Positions 44,081 to 52,110 of a stretch of DNA of 64,000 bases are shown here, piece by piece. The notes under the pieces are model-generated. The model did not search any database. It was given only the letters and a program-made list of their open reading frames with translations, and was not told where the DNA came from. Both the position numbers and the translations under genes were made by a program. This DNA is from Thiosocius sp963808165 (lineage in GTDB: Bacteria; Pseudomonadota; Gammaproteobacteria; Chromatiales; Chromatiaceae): positions 310,001-374,000 of the forward strand of contig CAWEET010000011.1 of NCBI GenBank assembly GCA_963808165.1. The letters run 5' to 3'. Numbering within the stretch: the stretch's first letter is position 1; the number at the start of each line of letters is the position of its first letter.

Positions 44081-45154
44081 TCAGAAGCGGATATAGGTGG
44101 AGGAGTTCAAGCTCTTACGGGCACCACGCCAGTTGTCGATGTGGTACTTCGTGAACGGCAATTCGACGGCCTCGAAGAAGCGCGGCCAGCCGATACGCTC
44201 GATCCACTCGTTGATGCGCTCCCAATCCCGCGCGCCTTCCTTGTAGGCCTTGAGGATCTTCTTGACGATGGCGGTCGCTTCCGGCCAGCGCGGCGGGTTG
44301 TTCGGGATCCCCGCAGCAACCAGCTTCTGGAAGGTCGGCTTGCCACGCGCATTGGAGTGGTTGCCACCGACCCAGATCGCCAGCTTGGTGTGCTCGGCAT
44401 CGTTGATCTGCATCGGCGGACAAGGCGGGAAACAGGCCCCGCAGCAAATGCACTTCTTCTCGTCCACTTCCAGCGACGGCTTGCCGTTGACCATCGCGGG
44501 GCGGATCGCCGCCACCGGGCAACGCGCCACAACCGTGGGACGCTCGCACACGTTTGCGACCAGGTCATGATTGATCTTCGGCGGCTTGGTGTGCTGCACG
44601 TTGATCGCGATATCGCCCTGACCGCCGCAGTTGATCTGGCAGCACGAGGTCGTGATATGCACGCGGTTCGGCATGTTTGCCTGCTTAAACTCGTCGATCA
44701 GTTCGTCCATCATCGACTTGACCACGCCCGACGCGTCGGTACCGGGGATGTCGCAGTGCAGCCAACCCTGGGTATGCGAAATCATCGTCACCGAATTCTG
44801 GGTACCACCAACGATGAAGCCTTCCTTCTCGATAGCGTCGATCAGCGGCTGCACCTTGGCCTCGTCGGTCACCATGTACTCGATGTTCGAGCGGATGGTG
44901 AAATGGACGTAACCTTCGCCGTAGGTGTCACCGATATCGCACAGCTTGCGCAGCGTGAACACATCGAGGATGCGCTGGGTGCCGACGCGCACAGTCCACA
45001 CCTTGTCGCCGTTCTTGGCCACGTGCAGCAGGACGCCGGGGCGGGGATGCTCGTGGTACGCCCACAGACCGAAGTTGCGACGCATTGCCGGGTGCATATA
45101 TTGGAACGGATCGGGACAGCCGGTCTCGATCGGTTCGCGCATTTCTTTCGCCAT
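44081..45154 (-). CDS. dsrB: DsrB, dissimilatory sulfite reductase beta subunit
   Basis: The 357-residue subunit carries siroheme/iron-sulfur cysteines in THVTTSCCQINCGGQGDIAI-like order (TTSCCQINCGGQGD) and a ferredoxin-like insertion (CICCGACFPPCPPMQI), with CERPTVVARCPVAAIRP. In this oxidative-type enzyme it works with DsrA in the cytoplasm, oxidising DsrC-bound sulfide to sulfite. It is separated from dsrA by about 110 bases. The long open plus-strand frame over dsrAB is an antisense shadow. Confidence 0.96.
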   Translation of the reverse strand: MAKEMREPIETGCPDPFQYMHPAMRRNFGLWAYHEHPRPGVLLHVAKNGDKVWTVRVGTQRILDVFTLRKLCDIGDTYGEGYVHFTIRSNIEYMVTDEAKVQPLIDAIEKEGFIVGGTQNSVTMISHTQGWLHCDIPGTDASGVVKSMMDELIDEFKQANMPNRVHITTSCCQINCGGQGDIAINVQHTKPPKINHDLVANVCERPTVVARCPVAAIRPAMVNGKPSLEVDEKKCICCGACFPPCPPMQINDAEHTKLAIWVGGNHSNARGKPTFQKLVAAGIPNNPPRWPEATAIVKKILKAYKEGARDWERINEWIERIGWPRFFEAVELPFTKYHIDNWRGARKSLNSSTYIRF

Positions 45155-45262
45155 GTTATCCCTCCAAAAAGCGGGGCTATTCGCGTAAAGCTTTTCCTGC
45201 GGGACGGCCCATCATCGATCGGCCGTACCGCCAGGACTGAGTTCTCTATCGAGCGGTCCGGG

Positions 45263-46513
45263 TCAGGAGGCCTCGGCCTGACGGTCGAACCACTTGATTG
45301 CTTCGTCGTCCCAGCCGTCCATCCGGACGTAAGAGCTTTCGCGCGGGTGGCTGACCATGTTCGGGTCGACCTCGACGTCGATGCCTTCCAGGAAATTGAC
45401 CAGACCGATGCGTTCGATCATCTCGCCGCAACGCTCGTGTTCCAACGCGTTCTCGGCCCAGAAGTCGATGATCTCTTCGGCCAGCTCGACCAGCGATTCC
45501 CAGTCTTCCTCGCTCTCGAGCTTCTTGAACGGCACCACGACGGTACCCATCAGATCGCCGATCTTCAGTGTGCGCTTGCCACCGATCAGGATGGTCACAC
45601 CCCGGTCGTCTCCCGGGTGCAGCGCCTTCGGGACCACGTTCAGGCAGTGCATGCAACGCACACAGTCCCTGTTGTTGACTTCCAGCGAGTCGTCGTCCTT
45701 CAGCGTCAGCGCATTGGTGGGGCAACGGGTGATGATGTTGTCGATCACGTACTGCCGGCCCTTGCGCCCGACGTAGCCCTTCCACTCGTCCTGGTTGACC
45801 TTCATGTCATCACGCCAGGTGCCGATCACAGCGAAATCGGCGCGTTCGATGGCGTTCTGGCAGTCGTTCGGGCAACCGGAAACCTTGAACTTGAACTTGT
45901 ACGGCAGGGCCGGACGATGCACGTCGTCGGTGAAGTTGTTCACCAGCAGACGGTGCGCCTTCTGCTCGTTGGTACAGGACATCTCGCAGCGGGCCGCACC
46001 GACGCAGGACATGGCGGTACGTACGCAGGGGCCGGCGCCGCCGAGGTCCCAACCGTAGTCGTTGATTTCATCGAAGAAGTGCTGGGTGTTCTCGGTGGTG
46101 GTGCCGATGAACATGATATTGCCGGTTTGACCATGGAAGGTCACCAGACCCGAGCCCCACTTCTCCCAGCTATCGGCGAGCTGGCGCAGCATGCCGGTAC
46201 TGTAATGGTTGCCTGCCGGGGGCTGCACACGAAGGGTGTGAAATTCCTTCGACTCCGGGAATGCCTTGCCCACCTCGGAGAAACGCGGAATGATGCCGCC
46301 ACCGTACCCGTAGACGGAGACGGTGCCGCCCTTCCAGTAGCCCTTGCGGGTCTCATAGGAGTGCTCGAGCTGGCCGAGCAGAGAGTTGGTCATCTCGTTG
46401 ATGCGCTGCTCGGGGTGCTCGTCGCGCAGACGCTTGATACCGCTGATGAAGCTGGGCCACGGGCCTTCCTCAAGCTGGTCGATCATGGTTGTTGGATACT
46501 TGTCGATTGCCAT
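45263..46513 (-). CDS. dsrA: DsrA, dissimilatory sulfite reductase alpha subunit
   Basis: The 416-residue subunit shows the siroheme-cluster motif MSCVGAARCEMSC, the siroheme pocket text HRPALPYKFKFKVSGCPNDC, and a ferredoxin domain CPTNALTLKDDD with CVRCMHCLNV. Together with DsrB it forms the alpha2-beta2 reverse sulfite reductase. It is the first gene of the minus-strand cluster. Ribosome site AGGAGAAACAGCG precedes the start. The 410-base region upstream carries the probable cluster promoter and operators. Confidence 0.96.
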   Translation of the reverse strand: MAIDKYPTTMIDQLEEGPWPSFISGIKRLRDEHPEQRINEMTNSLLGQLEHSYETRKGYWKGGTVSVYGYGGGIIPRFSEVGKAFPESKEFHTLRVQPPAGNHYSTGMLRQLADSWEKWGSGLVTFHGQTGNIMFIGTTTENTQHFFDEINDYGWDLGGAGPCVRTAMSCVGAARCEMSCTNEQKAHRLLVNNFTDDVHRPALPYKFKFKVSGCPNDCQNAIERADFAVIGTWRDDMKVNQDEWKGYVGRKGRQYVIDNIITRCPTNALTLKDDDSLEVNNRDCVRCMHCLNVVPKALHPGDDRGVTILIGGKRTLKIGDLMGTVVVPFKKLESEEDWESLVELAEEIIDFWAENALEHERCGEMIERIGLVNFLEGIDVEVDPNMVSHPRESSYVRMDGWDDEAIKWFDRQAEAS

Positions 46514-46653
46514 GTCGCTGTTTCTCCTGACTAATCGTGCGTATTTGGCGGAATTCCGCTGTCGCCAAGTCGACTGTGCGGCCGACTGAGCGACGTGATC
46601 CTTGGGTCACTCACCGGACAGGAGGTGGGCAGGGTCTGACCCGAACCGGCTAA

Positions 46654-46670
46654 GGTGCTGGCTTAGCACC
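46654..46670. other. Hairpin in the dsrA leader
   Basis: GGTGCT, loop GGCTT, AGCACC is a short perfect stem in the likely dsrA 5' leader. It could affect translation or be an operator half. Its role is unknown. Confidence 0.35.
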
Positions 46671-46734
46671 GGGCCTCCTATCAACGGTGGCTAATATTAG
46701 GGGACCATTGAGGTTTGCCCCACTCCACCATTGG

Positions 46735-46761
46735 GGGATACAACGGGTGTATGCCTATCCC
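46735..46761. promoter_or_regulatory. Spaced inverted repeat downstream of the dsr -10 box
   Basis: GGGATA at 46735-46740 and TATCCC at 46756-46761 are inverted around a 15-base spacer, with CATTGG-like sequences adjoining both arms. The position just downstream of the predicted dsrA transcription start would suit a repressor. Confidence 0.4.
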
Positions 46762-46765
46762 ATTG

Positions 46766-46794
46766 GAGATATGTGGGAATTTGATCTGCGTCAA
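46766..46794 (-). promoter_or_regulatory. Predicted dsr promoter with an FNR-like box over the -35
   Basis: On the minus strand TTGACG (46789-46794), a 17-base spacer and TATCTC (46766-46771) form a fair sigma-70 promoter for dsrA. The plus-strand text TTGATCTGCGTCAA (46781-46794) matches the FNR/Anr site TTGAT-N4-ATCAA with one mismatch and overlaps the -35. This suggests control by oxygen, although a site in this position would more often repress than activate. Confidence 0.5.
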
Positions 46795-46812
46795 ATGGAT
46801 CATTTGATGCAG
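46786..46812. promoter_or_regulatory. Long near-perfect palindrome upstream of dsrA
   Basis: CTGCGTCAAATG, spacer GAT, CATTTGATGCAG are inverted with one mismatch in 12. It covers the -35 region of the predicted dsr promoter and lies between dsrA and the divergent dioxygenase gene, so it is a strong candidate operator for a dimeric regulator that could act on both directions. Confidence 0.55.
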
Positions 46813-46853
46813 TGAAAACACGGGATTTATCAGATAGTTGGCCAACCTCGTGT

Positions 46854-46869
46854 TTTAGCGTATGCTAAA
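46854..46869. promoter_or_regulatory. Palindrome upstream of the TauD-like gene
   Basis: TTTAGC, GTAT, GCTAAA is a perfect 6-bp inverted repeat. It includes TATGCT, a possible -10 box for the plus-strand TauD-like gene, so a protein bound here would block that promoter. Confidence 0.4.
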
Positions 46870-46923
46870 TTGCTTATTGATGCCCGCGACCCTGGTCGTG
46901 GACCGAAACCGAGGGCCAACGAA

Positions 46924-47829
46924 ATGACGAGCCGCGCCAGCCAGACGACACGATCACCCTTCGCGCTCGACGATCCAGACAGCTACCGCACCTGGCGGGC
47001 GGGCAAGCTTGCAGCACGCGGCCTGCCGGAACCAATAGACATCGCGGACCCGGGTGATCTGCGGGAGACAGAGCGCGATGCACTGCTGACGGCCTGCCAA
47101 GAGCGCAACTTCGCGGTGTTTCGTGTGCACTCCCAACCGGGCGATGTGGAGCAGGCATTGCGCGCCTTCGGTCGGCGCATCGGTCTGCTCGATCTGGACC
47201 AGAACCTATGTGCCGAGGACAGCGGAGTGACCGAGATCACCGTCAAGGCCACCGCAACCGATCACACCTACATTCCCTACACGAACCGACCACTCGGCTG
47301 GCATACCGATGGCTACTACAACGCCGGTCAGCTTCAGGTGCGCGGCTGGCTGTTGTACTGCGCGACGCCAGCCGCCGAGGGCGGCGACAACCAACTGATG
47401 GATCACGAAATTGCGTACATCCGGCTGCGCGATGAAAACCCGGACTGGACCAAGGCATTGATGGCGCCGGACGCCTTTACCATTCCGAGCAACACCGAAG
47501 GTGGCCAGGAAATCCGCCCGGACCACAGCGGGCCGGTGTTTTCCGTCTCGCCGACAGACGGCAGCCTGCACATGCGCTATTCGGCGCGCCAGCGCAACGT
47601 CATATGGAAAGACGATCCGGCGACACGCGACGCAGCCGATTACCTGCTGGACTTGTTCCGGCGCGGTGACGACCACATATTCCGCTATCGCCTGCAGGCC
47701 GGCGAGGGCGTGATCAGCAACAATGTGCTGCATCGGCGGGACGGGTTCCGCGACGATCCGGCGCTGGGCTCCAAGCGGCTGATTTATCGTGCGCGCTATT
47801 ACCAGCGGCTGCCAGAATCCGAGGAGTGA
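46924..47829 (+). CDS. TauD/TfdA-family iron(II)/2-oxoglutarate dioxygenase
   Basis: The 301-residue cytoplasmic enzyme has the facial triad motif WHTDGYY (His127, Asp129) and the distal NNVLHRRDGF histidine followed by KRLIYRARYY, whose arginine binds 2-oxoglutarate. TauD relatives free sulfite from taurine or hydroxylate other small acids; the true substrate is unknown. It is the first gene divergent from dsrA and shares that control region, so a sulfur-linked role is plausible. The ATG at 46924 is chosen because it follows GAGGGCCAACGAA; an earlier TTG frame adds 18 residues. Confidence 0.8.
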   Translation: MTSRASQTTRSPFALDDPDSYRTWRAGKLAARGLPEPIDIADPGDLRETERDALLTACQERNFAVFRVHSQPGDVEQALRAFGRRIGLLDLDQNLCAEDSGVTEITVKATATDHTYIPYTNRPLGWHTDGYYNAGQLQVRGWLLYCATPAAEGGDNQLMDHEIAYIRLRDENPDWTKALMAPDAFTIPSNTEGGQEIRPDHSGPVFSVSPTDGSLHMRYSARQRNVIWKDDPATRDAADYLLDLFRRGDDHIFRYRLQAGEGVISNNVLHRRDGFRDDPALGSKRLIYRARYYQRLPESEE

Positions 47830-47837
47830 CGACACAG

Positions 47838-48026
47838 ATGCTATACCTGAGCCAGATCCTGATCGCCAACCAGGAGATTGCGAGCTTCGACGAGTTGAAA
47901 GAGGCCATCAAGGAGGCGGCACGGCAGGGCGAGATGCATCTGCGTTTCGATGTGAAACCGCCCTACTCGGACACCCCGCTCGACTGGGAAGACCAGCTCG
48001 AAGCGACGTTCAGCAGCCGCTACTAG
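47838..48026 (+). CDS. Small hypothetical protein
   Basis: The 62-residue acidic protein (MLYLSQILIANQEIASFDELKEAIKEAARQGEMHLRFDV, then PPYSDTPLDWEDQLEATFSSRY) begins 8 bases after the TauD-like gene and ends 12 bases before the next gene, so it belongs to the same transcript. No family was recognised. A GTG at 47826 is an alternative start, but its ribosome site would sit with no spacing. Confidence 0.65.
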   Translation: MLYLSQILIANQEIASFDELKEAIKEAARQGEMHLRFDVKPPYSDTPLDWEDQLEATFSSRY

Positions 48027-48038
48027 GGGGACCTTTGG

Positions 48039-48758
48039 ATGGTCGAATATTACAAACCCGACGAATTGCAGGACACCGCGGCGGCATCCCTGCGTAAGGA
48101 CCTGGGCCAGCAGGCTCAGCTCGAAGGCGAACTGGTCGAGCTCAACCGGCAACTCGGGCGCCTGCCGGAAGACGCCCCGCCGGTGCAGCGAGCGGCGCTG
48201 CAACTCGAGATCGCCCGCGCCCTGCAGATTCTCGAGCGCGGCGCCGAAGCCTGGCCGATCGCACAGACGGCGTTCGGCCTGTTCGTCTCCGAACAGCAGT
48301 GGGAGTCTGCGGCGGACGCCTGCAATGTGCTGTACGAGTCCGGCCAGGCCGATTCACTGATAGCGCTGGGGCATGGCCTGTGGCTGGGCGTAACCTTCCC
48401 GATCGACCCCGAGATATCGGTGATTCTGCTCAGTCATGTCGTCGAGGATACGCCGGACGATTCGGACGGCGCGGCGGTTGCTGCCGCAACCGCCTGCTTC
48501 ATCGCCGACATCCGGGCCGCCGAAGGCGCCGACCAGGAGCGCCTGAGCTTTTTTGCCCAGCAGCTGCTGGGTCAGGTCGCACGGCGCCACAGTGGGATCG
48601 AGAGCCAGCAGCAGTTCGACCTTTGGGTCGAACGGCTCGAGCTGAACGAACCGGACAAGTTCCTGGTGCGCCTGCGCAATGTGGTCGATGTGCTGGTGCA
48701 GGACCAGTGGTGGTTCGATCGCGAGGCCCTGCAGGAACAGATTCCACTGGGCGAATAG
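48039..48758 (+). CDS. Hypothetical helical protein (TPR-like)
   Basis: The 239-residue acidic, soluble protein is almost entirely helical, with repeating pairs such as AALQLEIARALQILERGAEAWPIAQTAFGLF and QWESAADACNVLYESGQ that suggest TPR-type helices. No enzyme motif was seen. It lies between the small protein and the Cas6-like gene in a tight same-strand series and may be a scaffold or partner. Confidence 0.65.
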   Translation: MVEYYKPDELQDTAAASLRKDLGQQAQLEGELVELNRQLGRLPEDAPPVQRAALQLEIARALQILERGAEAWPIAQTAFGLFVSEQQWESAADACNVLYESGQADSLIALGHGLWLGVTFPIDPEISVILLSHVVEDTPDDSDGAAVAAATACFIADIRAAEGADQERLSFFAQQLLGQVARRHSGIESQQQFDLWVERLELNEPDKFLVRLRNVVDVLVQDQWWFDREALQEQIPLGE

Positions 48759-48907
48759 CAGGCGGTCTGTCCGGTACGGCACCCGAAACCCGCACCGGTA
48801 CCGATCGAATCGGACCAACGGAAAGTCGGACACCCATCGCACGCGCCGTCCCGGCCTGACCGGTGCCGGCAACACGGCCGTCGGGAGACGACGGGGGAGG
48901 AAAGCAG

Positions 48908-49609
48908 ATGTTTTGGCAAGAAGACGACAAACCCAAGGATTTCGAGGTGTCCGACGACATCGTCGATCTGATCTTTGATATCCAGTGCCGCGAATTGCCG
49001 GTCGACCACGCCCATGATCTGGCGCAGGCACTGAAGACGCACCTGCCGGAGCTGGAAGATGACCAACGACTGGGCGTGCACAGCGTGCACCTGGCGGGCT
49101 CACAAAATGGCTGGGAACGCCCCGATCCCAAACTCGGACAGAGGCTCATCCTCTCGCGCCGGACCCGGCTGACGCTGCGCGTACCCAAGGAGCGCCGAGA
49201 GCAGATACAGGAGGCGCTGAACGGTGCCGAGCTCGACATCGGCGGATGCTCGCTGAAGATCGGCCGCGCGAAGCAGAAAATGCTGTCCAGTCAGGGCACG
49301 ATCTTTTCGCGTTACGTGGCCCTGGAACCGGGCGAGGACGCCGACGAAAACGCCTTCCTGCAGCGCATCGTCGATCATCTGGCGGAACGCGGCATCCGGG
49401 TCACCAAGGCCCTGTGCGGCAAGACCACCGAGGTTGCCGGACCCGAGGGGCCCGTGCAGACACGCAGCATCATGATCGCGGGCCTCAAGGCCGAAGAATC
49501 GGTGCGCATCCAGCAGCAGGGCATCGGTCCCCTGCGGCACATGGGTTGTGGGATATTTATCCCGCACAAGGGTATCGACGCAGTCAAAAAGGCCGAGGAC
49601 GATGGCTGA
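48908..49609 (+). CDS. Cas6/Cmx6-like RNA-binding protein without a CRISPR array
   Basis: The 233-residue protein (MFWQEDDKPKDF start) resembles the Cas6 proteins of the I-MYXAN subtype: LPVDHAHDLAQALKTHLP, LSRRTRLTLRVPKERREQ, VTKALCGKTTEVAG with QTRSIMIAGLKAEESVRIQQ, and a C-terminal glycine-rich loop GIGPLRHMGCGIFIPHKGI typical of Cas6. True Cas6 cuts CRISPR repeat RNA. No array or other cas gene lies in the window, so the RNA target is unknown. The start follows GGGGGAGGAAAGCAG. It is flanked by a helical protein and a cysteine-free DsrC paralogue. Confidence 0.75.
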   Translation: MFWQEDDKPKDFEVSDDIVDLIFDIQCRELPVDHAHDLAQALKTHLPELEDDQRLGVHSVHLAGSQNGWERPDPKLGQRLILSRRTRLTLRVPKERREQIQEALNGAELDIGGCSLKIGRAKQKMLSSQGTIFSRYVALEPGEDADENAFLQRIVDHLAERGIRVTKALCGKTTEVAGPEGPVQTRSIMIAGLKAEESVRIQQQGIGPLRHMGCGIFIPHKGIDAVKKAEDDG

Positions 49610-49646
49610 TCGGCGAGCCGAGAACCCGCCCCAGCAGGTTCTCGCT

Positions 49647-49674
49647 TTAACAAATGCTGATATTCGAATAGAAT
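49647..49674 (+). promoter_or_regulatory. Predicted sigma-70 promoter of the DsrC-like gene
   Basis: TTAACA, a 16-base spacer, and TAGAAT match the -35 and -10 boxes well. Just upstream GAGAACC and GGTTCTC (49620-49643) form a hairpin at the end of the Cas6-like gene, so the DsrC paralogue probably has its own transcript. Confidence 0.5.
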
Positions 49675-49875
49675 CACGCGCCAGATTTCGGACGTCAGGG
49701 CAAACCGCCCTGGTTCACGTCGCGGGCGATTGCGCACCGGCGAACCCCAGCCGCCGCACGACGCAGGCATCCCCCGGCAGGCGCACGTCCGATTGCAGGA
49801 CCCTGTAAACACCGCCTGTGCGGGCGGACTATGGGCGGGTAGCCCTGGAACTCGTGACGCAAGAGGAGCATTGAC

Positions 49876-50220
49876 ATGGCACTGGAAGTAAACGGCAAGA
49901 CCATCGAACTCGATGACAACGGCAATCTCGTCGATCCGAACGCCTGGGACGAGGATGTGGCGAAGGCACTCGCCGCAGCGGACGACACCATGGAAGAACT
50001 GACCCAGGAACACTTCGACGTTCTCAATTACCTGCGTGACGAGTATTTCAACAACAACAACAACCAGCCGATGGAGCGCCAGATCAACAAGGACATGGGC
50101 AAGATCTGGGGTAAGAAGATCAGCAGCAAAGATGTGTACAGGCTGTTCCCGGGCGCGCCCAGCAAGCAGGGCAATCGCGTCGCCGGTCTGCCCTATATCG
50201 CTCGCAAGGGCGGTTACTGA
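49876..50220 (+). CDS. DsrC/TusE-family paralogue with no cysteine
   Basis: The 114-residue protein is clearly of the DsrC/TusE fold (MALEVNGKTIELDDNGNLVDPNAWDEDVAKALAA, TQEHFDVLNYLRDEYF, INKDMGKIWGKKISSKDVYRLFPGAPSKQGNRVAGLPYIARKGGY). It lacks both C-terminal cysteines and in fact has no cysteine anywhere, so it cannot carry sulfur. Cysteine-free relatives have been discussed as regulators (RspA-like) rather than carriers. The segment QPMERQINKDMGK is preceded by an asparagine run (FNNNNNQ). It ends in front of a good terminator. Confidence 0.85.
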   Translation: MALEVNGKTIELDDNGNLVDPNAWDEDVAKALAAADDTMEELTQEHFDVLNYLRDEYFNNNNNQPMERQINKDMGKIWGKKISSKDVYRLFPGAPSKQGNRVAGLPYIARKGGY

Positions 50221-50258
50221 TCGGACAGCATCGGCGACCCGGACCGTTGGTTCGACGA

Positions 50259-50284
50259 CAAAGCAGCCTTCGGGCTGCTTTTTC
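50259..50284 (+). terminator. Intrinsic terminator after the DsrC-like gene
   Basis: AAAGCAGCC, loop TTCG, GGCTGCTTTTT is a strong stem with a UUCG-type tetraloop and a T run, about 40 bases after the stop codon. Confidence 0.85.
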
Positions 50285-50376
50285 CATAGGCGGCAACGGC
50301 AAAGGGCGGATGCGCGCATCAGAATCAATTCAGCGCGGCCAACCCGCGTACCCCGACCCTTGCTATTCGATTACCT

Positions 50377-51048
50377 TCACACCTCAGCCCACATCCGCAG
50401 CAGATTCACATACGCGCGATCGACGTTCTTGGTCACATCGCTCTCGGGATCGGTACGCAGCAGATGCTCGCGTGACTGATCCAGTTCGTAAAGCAGCTCG
50501 CGCTGCGCCGCATCACGCACCAAACTCTGGATCCAGGTCAGCGCTACCAGGCGCTCGCCGCGGGTGACCTCCGCCACCCGGTGCACGCTCGCCGACGGAT
50601 AGACCACGGCATGCCCCGCCGGCAGCTTGACCTGCTGATCGCCGAAAGGCGTTCGTATGATCAGCTCGCCGCCGTCATACGCCTCTCGCGGGTTCAGGAA
50701 GATCGTCATCGAAACATCGCTGCGGAACCGCGGCCCCTGGCCCATGATCGGGTCATCGACGTGATCGCCGTAGCGCATGCCGGGCTGGTAGCGGGCGAAG
50801 ATGAAATCCGCCACCTTGGCCGGCAGCACCGCGCTGCGGAACAGCGCGCTGTGACCCACGCTGGCCATCACGACGCGATACAGGCGCTGCAGCAGTTCGG
50901 GCTCGAGCGCCAGCTCTTCGTTGTCTTTGACCTTGCTGGCGGCCATGCCGGCCGACAGCTTGCCGTCGACGAACCGTGCCGACTCGAGCAGCTCGTGAAT
51001 CTTTTCGAGCTGCGCAGCATTCAGCAGCTCGGGAATCTGTATCAGCAT
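50377..51048 (-). CDS. PKHD-type hydroxylase (PiuC-like Fe(II)/2OG oxygenase)
   Basis: The 223-residue enzyme has the PiuC/YbiX pattern: LLNAAQLEKIHELL at the start, YGDHVDDPIMG with His96 and Asp98, FRSDVSMTIFLN, YPSASVHRVAEVTRGERLVALTWIQS with the distal His and 2OG arginine, and a C-terminal helix LLRTDPESDVTKNVDRAYVNLLRMW. Family members are often linked to iron uptake, but no siderophore receptor is next to it here. The ATG at 51048 is used; a longer frame to 51126 lacks homology. Confidence 0.88.
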   Translation of the reverse strand: MLIQIPELLNAAQLEKIHELLESARFVDGKLSAGMAASKVKDNEELALEPELLQRLYRVVMASVGHSALFRSAVLPAKVADFIFARYQPGMRYGDHVDDPIMGQGPRFRSDVSMTIFLNPREAYDGGELIIRTPFGDQQVKLPAGHAVVYPSASVHRVAEVTRGERLVALTWIQSLVRDAAQRELLYELDQSREHLLRTDPESDVTKNVDRAYVNLLRMWAEV

Positions 51049-51161
51049 CGCGGCCAGGGTCCTGTAGACGGTACAATCCCGCTGTACGGGGCCGGTATCC
51101 CGGCCGCAACGGGACCTCATGAACATAGGCAGCGACCACCACGGCTGCCCGGAAGAAAACG

Positions 51162-51749
51162 ATGATACTGAAGGTAGTGATCGACGACCAATTGCTGGAA
51201 CTGAATGTCCCGGAGCATTTCATCGAACAGGCGCAGGACTTCTTCGCCAAGATGGATGCCGATATGGACCGCGGCTGGCAGGTCAATCGCGAATGGGTCG
51301 AACAACCGGACCGGATGCTGCGCGCTCAGATCGCGGCCAACAAACTGCTTACCGCGCTGGAGAACGAGGACCACAATCTCGGTCGCCTGATGGCCGGCTA
51401 CATCGCCTCGCGCATCCCCGACATCGATACCATCGAATTGAGTCCGGCGGGTGAGACCCGCGATCACAAGATCAATGTGCTCACCCGGGAGGTAGCACCG
51501 GCAGCCGGCGCACCCCAGCCCACGATCGCCCATGCCGGAGTCCCCCAGGGGCTGAACAAGATGGAGGCGATGGCGCAGGCTGCCAAGGACGTCAGCAAGG
51601 TTTTTCGGATGGGCCGGCAGTATCGTTTCTCGGTCTACAACCACGCCACCCAGAACTGGGAGGAATCAGCGGCGATCGCCGACAAGGAACAGGCCGAGGC
51701 GATGCGCGAGCACGCGTTCAAGGCCCGTTTCGAGGCGCTCTGCGGTTAG
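51162..51749 (+). CDS. Hypothetical soluble protein
   Basis: The 195-residue protein (MILKVVIDDQLLELNVPEHFIEQAQDFFAKMDADMDRGWQV) has an N-terminal alpha/beta segment, a hinge rich in Pro and Ala (VAPAAGAPQPTIAHAG) and a C-terminal helical part (KDVSKVFRMGRQYRFSVYNHATQNWEESAAIADKEQAEAMREHAFKARFEAL). Similar small proteins are seen in other sulfur-oxidising gammaproteobacteria, but no function is known to me. It is divergent from the PiuC-like gene. Confidence 0.6.
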   Translation: MILKVVIDDQLLELNVPEHFIEQAQDFFAKMDADMDRGWQVNREWVEQPDRMLRAQIAANKLLTALENEDHNLGRLMAGYIASRIPDIDTIELSPAGETRDHKINVLTREVAPAAGAPQPTIAHAGVPQGLNKMEAMAQAAKDVSKVFRMGRQYRFSVYNHATQNWEESAAIADKEQAEAMREHAFKARFEALCG

Positions 51750-52110
51750 TTTGGGTCTGGCGCTACGGCGTGCTGGACCCGCGGGACGCCGCGAATCACT
51801 CCCTGCGGGCTGGCATGCCGCATCCCCGCATCAAGCATCCCGGAGCGCTTGTCGATGTCTGCCGGCCTGTTGCGTGAATGTCATTGGGCTTACTCCGCTG
51901 TCACCTGACCGCGCCGCTGTGGCGGGGCTGCGCGATCGGCGGGCATCGGCGGCGTTGCTTGCACGATCGGGGCGCAAAAAAAGCCGGCAACCCGTTGCGA
52001 AAAATCTCAAAAGCCCGAAAATCACGCCGCCGACGCGGATTGGTTCAATTCTTGCGCCAGCAATTCGTATCAGGACCCACCTGTTTTCGTGTGCTCTATA
52101 GAGGGACCCC
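51750..52110. other. Intergenic region with a dispersed repeat
   Basis: There is no gene in these 361 bases. A minus-oriented copy of the dispersed repeat lies at 51769-51832. The remainder leads into the histone-like gene, and CTATAGAGGGACCCC provides its ribosome site. Confidence 0.45.
51769..51832 (-). repeat. Dispersed intergenic repeat, copy 5
   Basis: Read on the minus strand it has GGGATGCGGCATGCCAGCC, GCAGGGAGTGATTCGCGG and CGTCCCGCGGGTCCAGCAC, matching copy 1 over its core with several substitutions. Confidence 0.6.

Noticed and set aside
44141..46534. Plus-strand frame of 797 codons over dsrAB
   Set aside because: It is antisense to two certain genes, with no homology or ribosome site.
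46513..50300. Possible CRISPR array near the Cas6-like gene
   Set aside because: No regularly spaced direct repeats are present here or elsewhere in the window.
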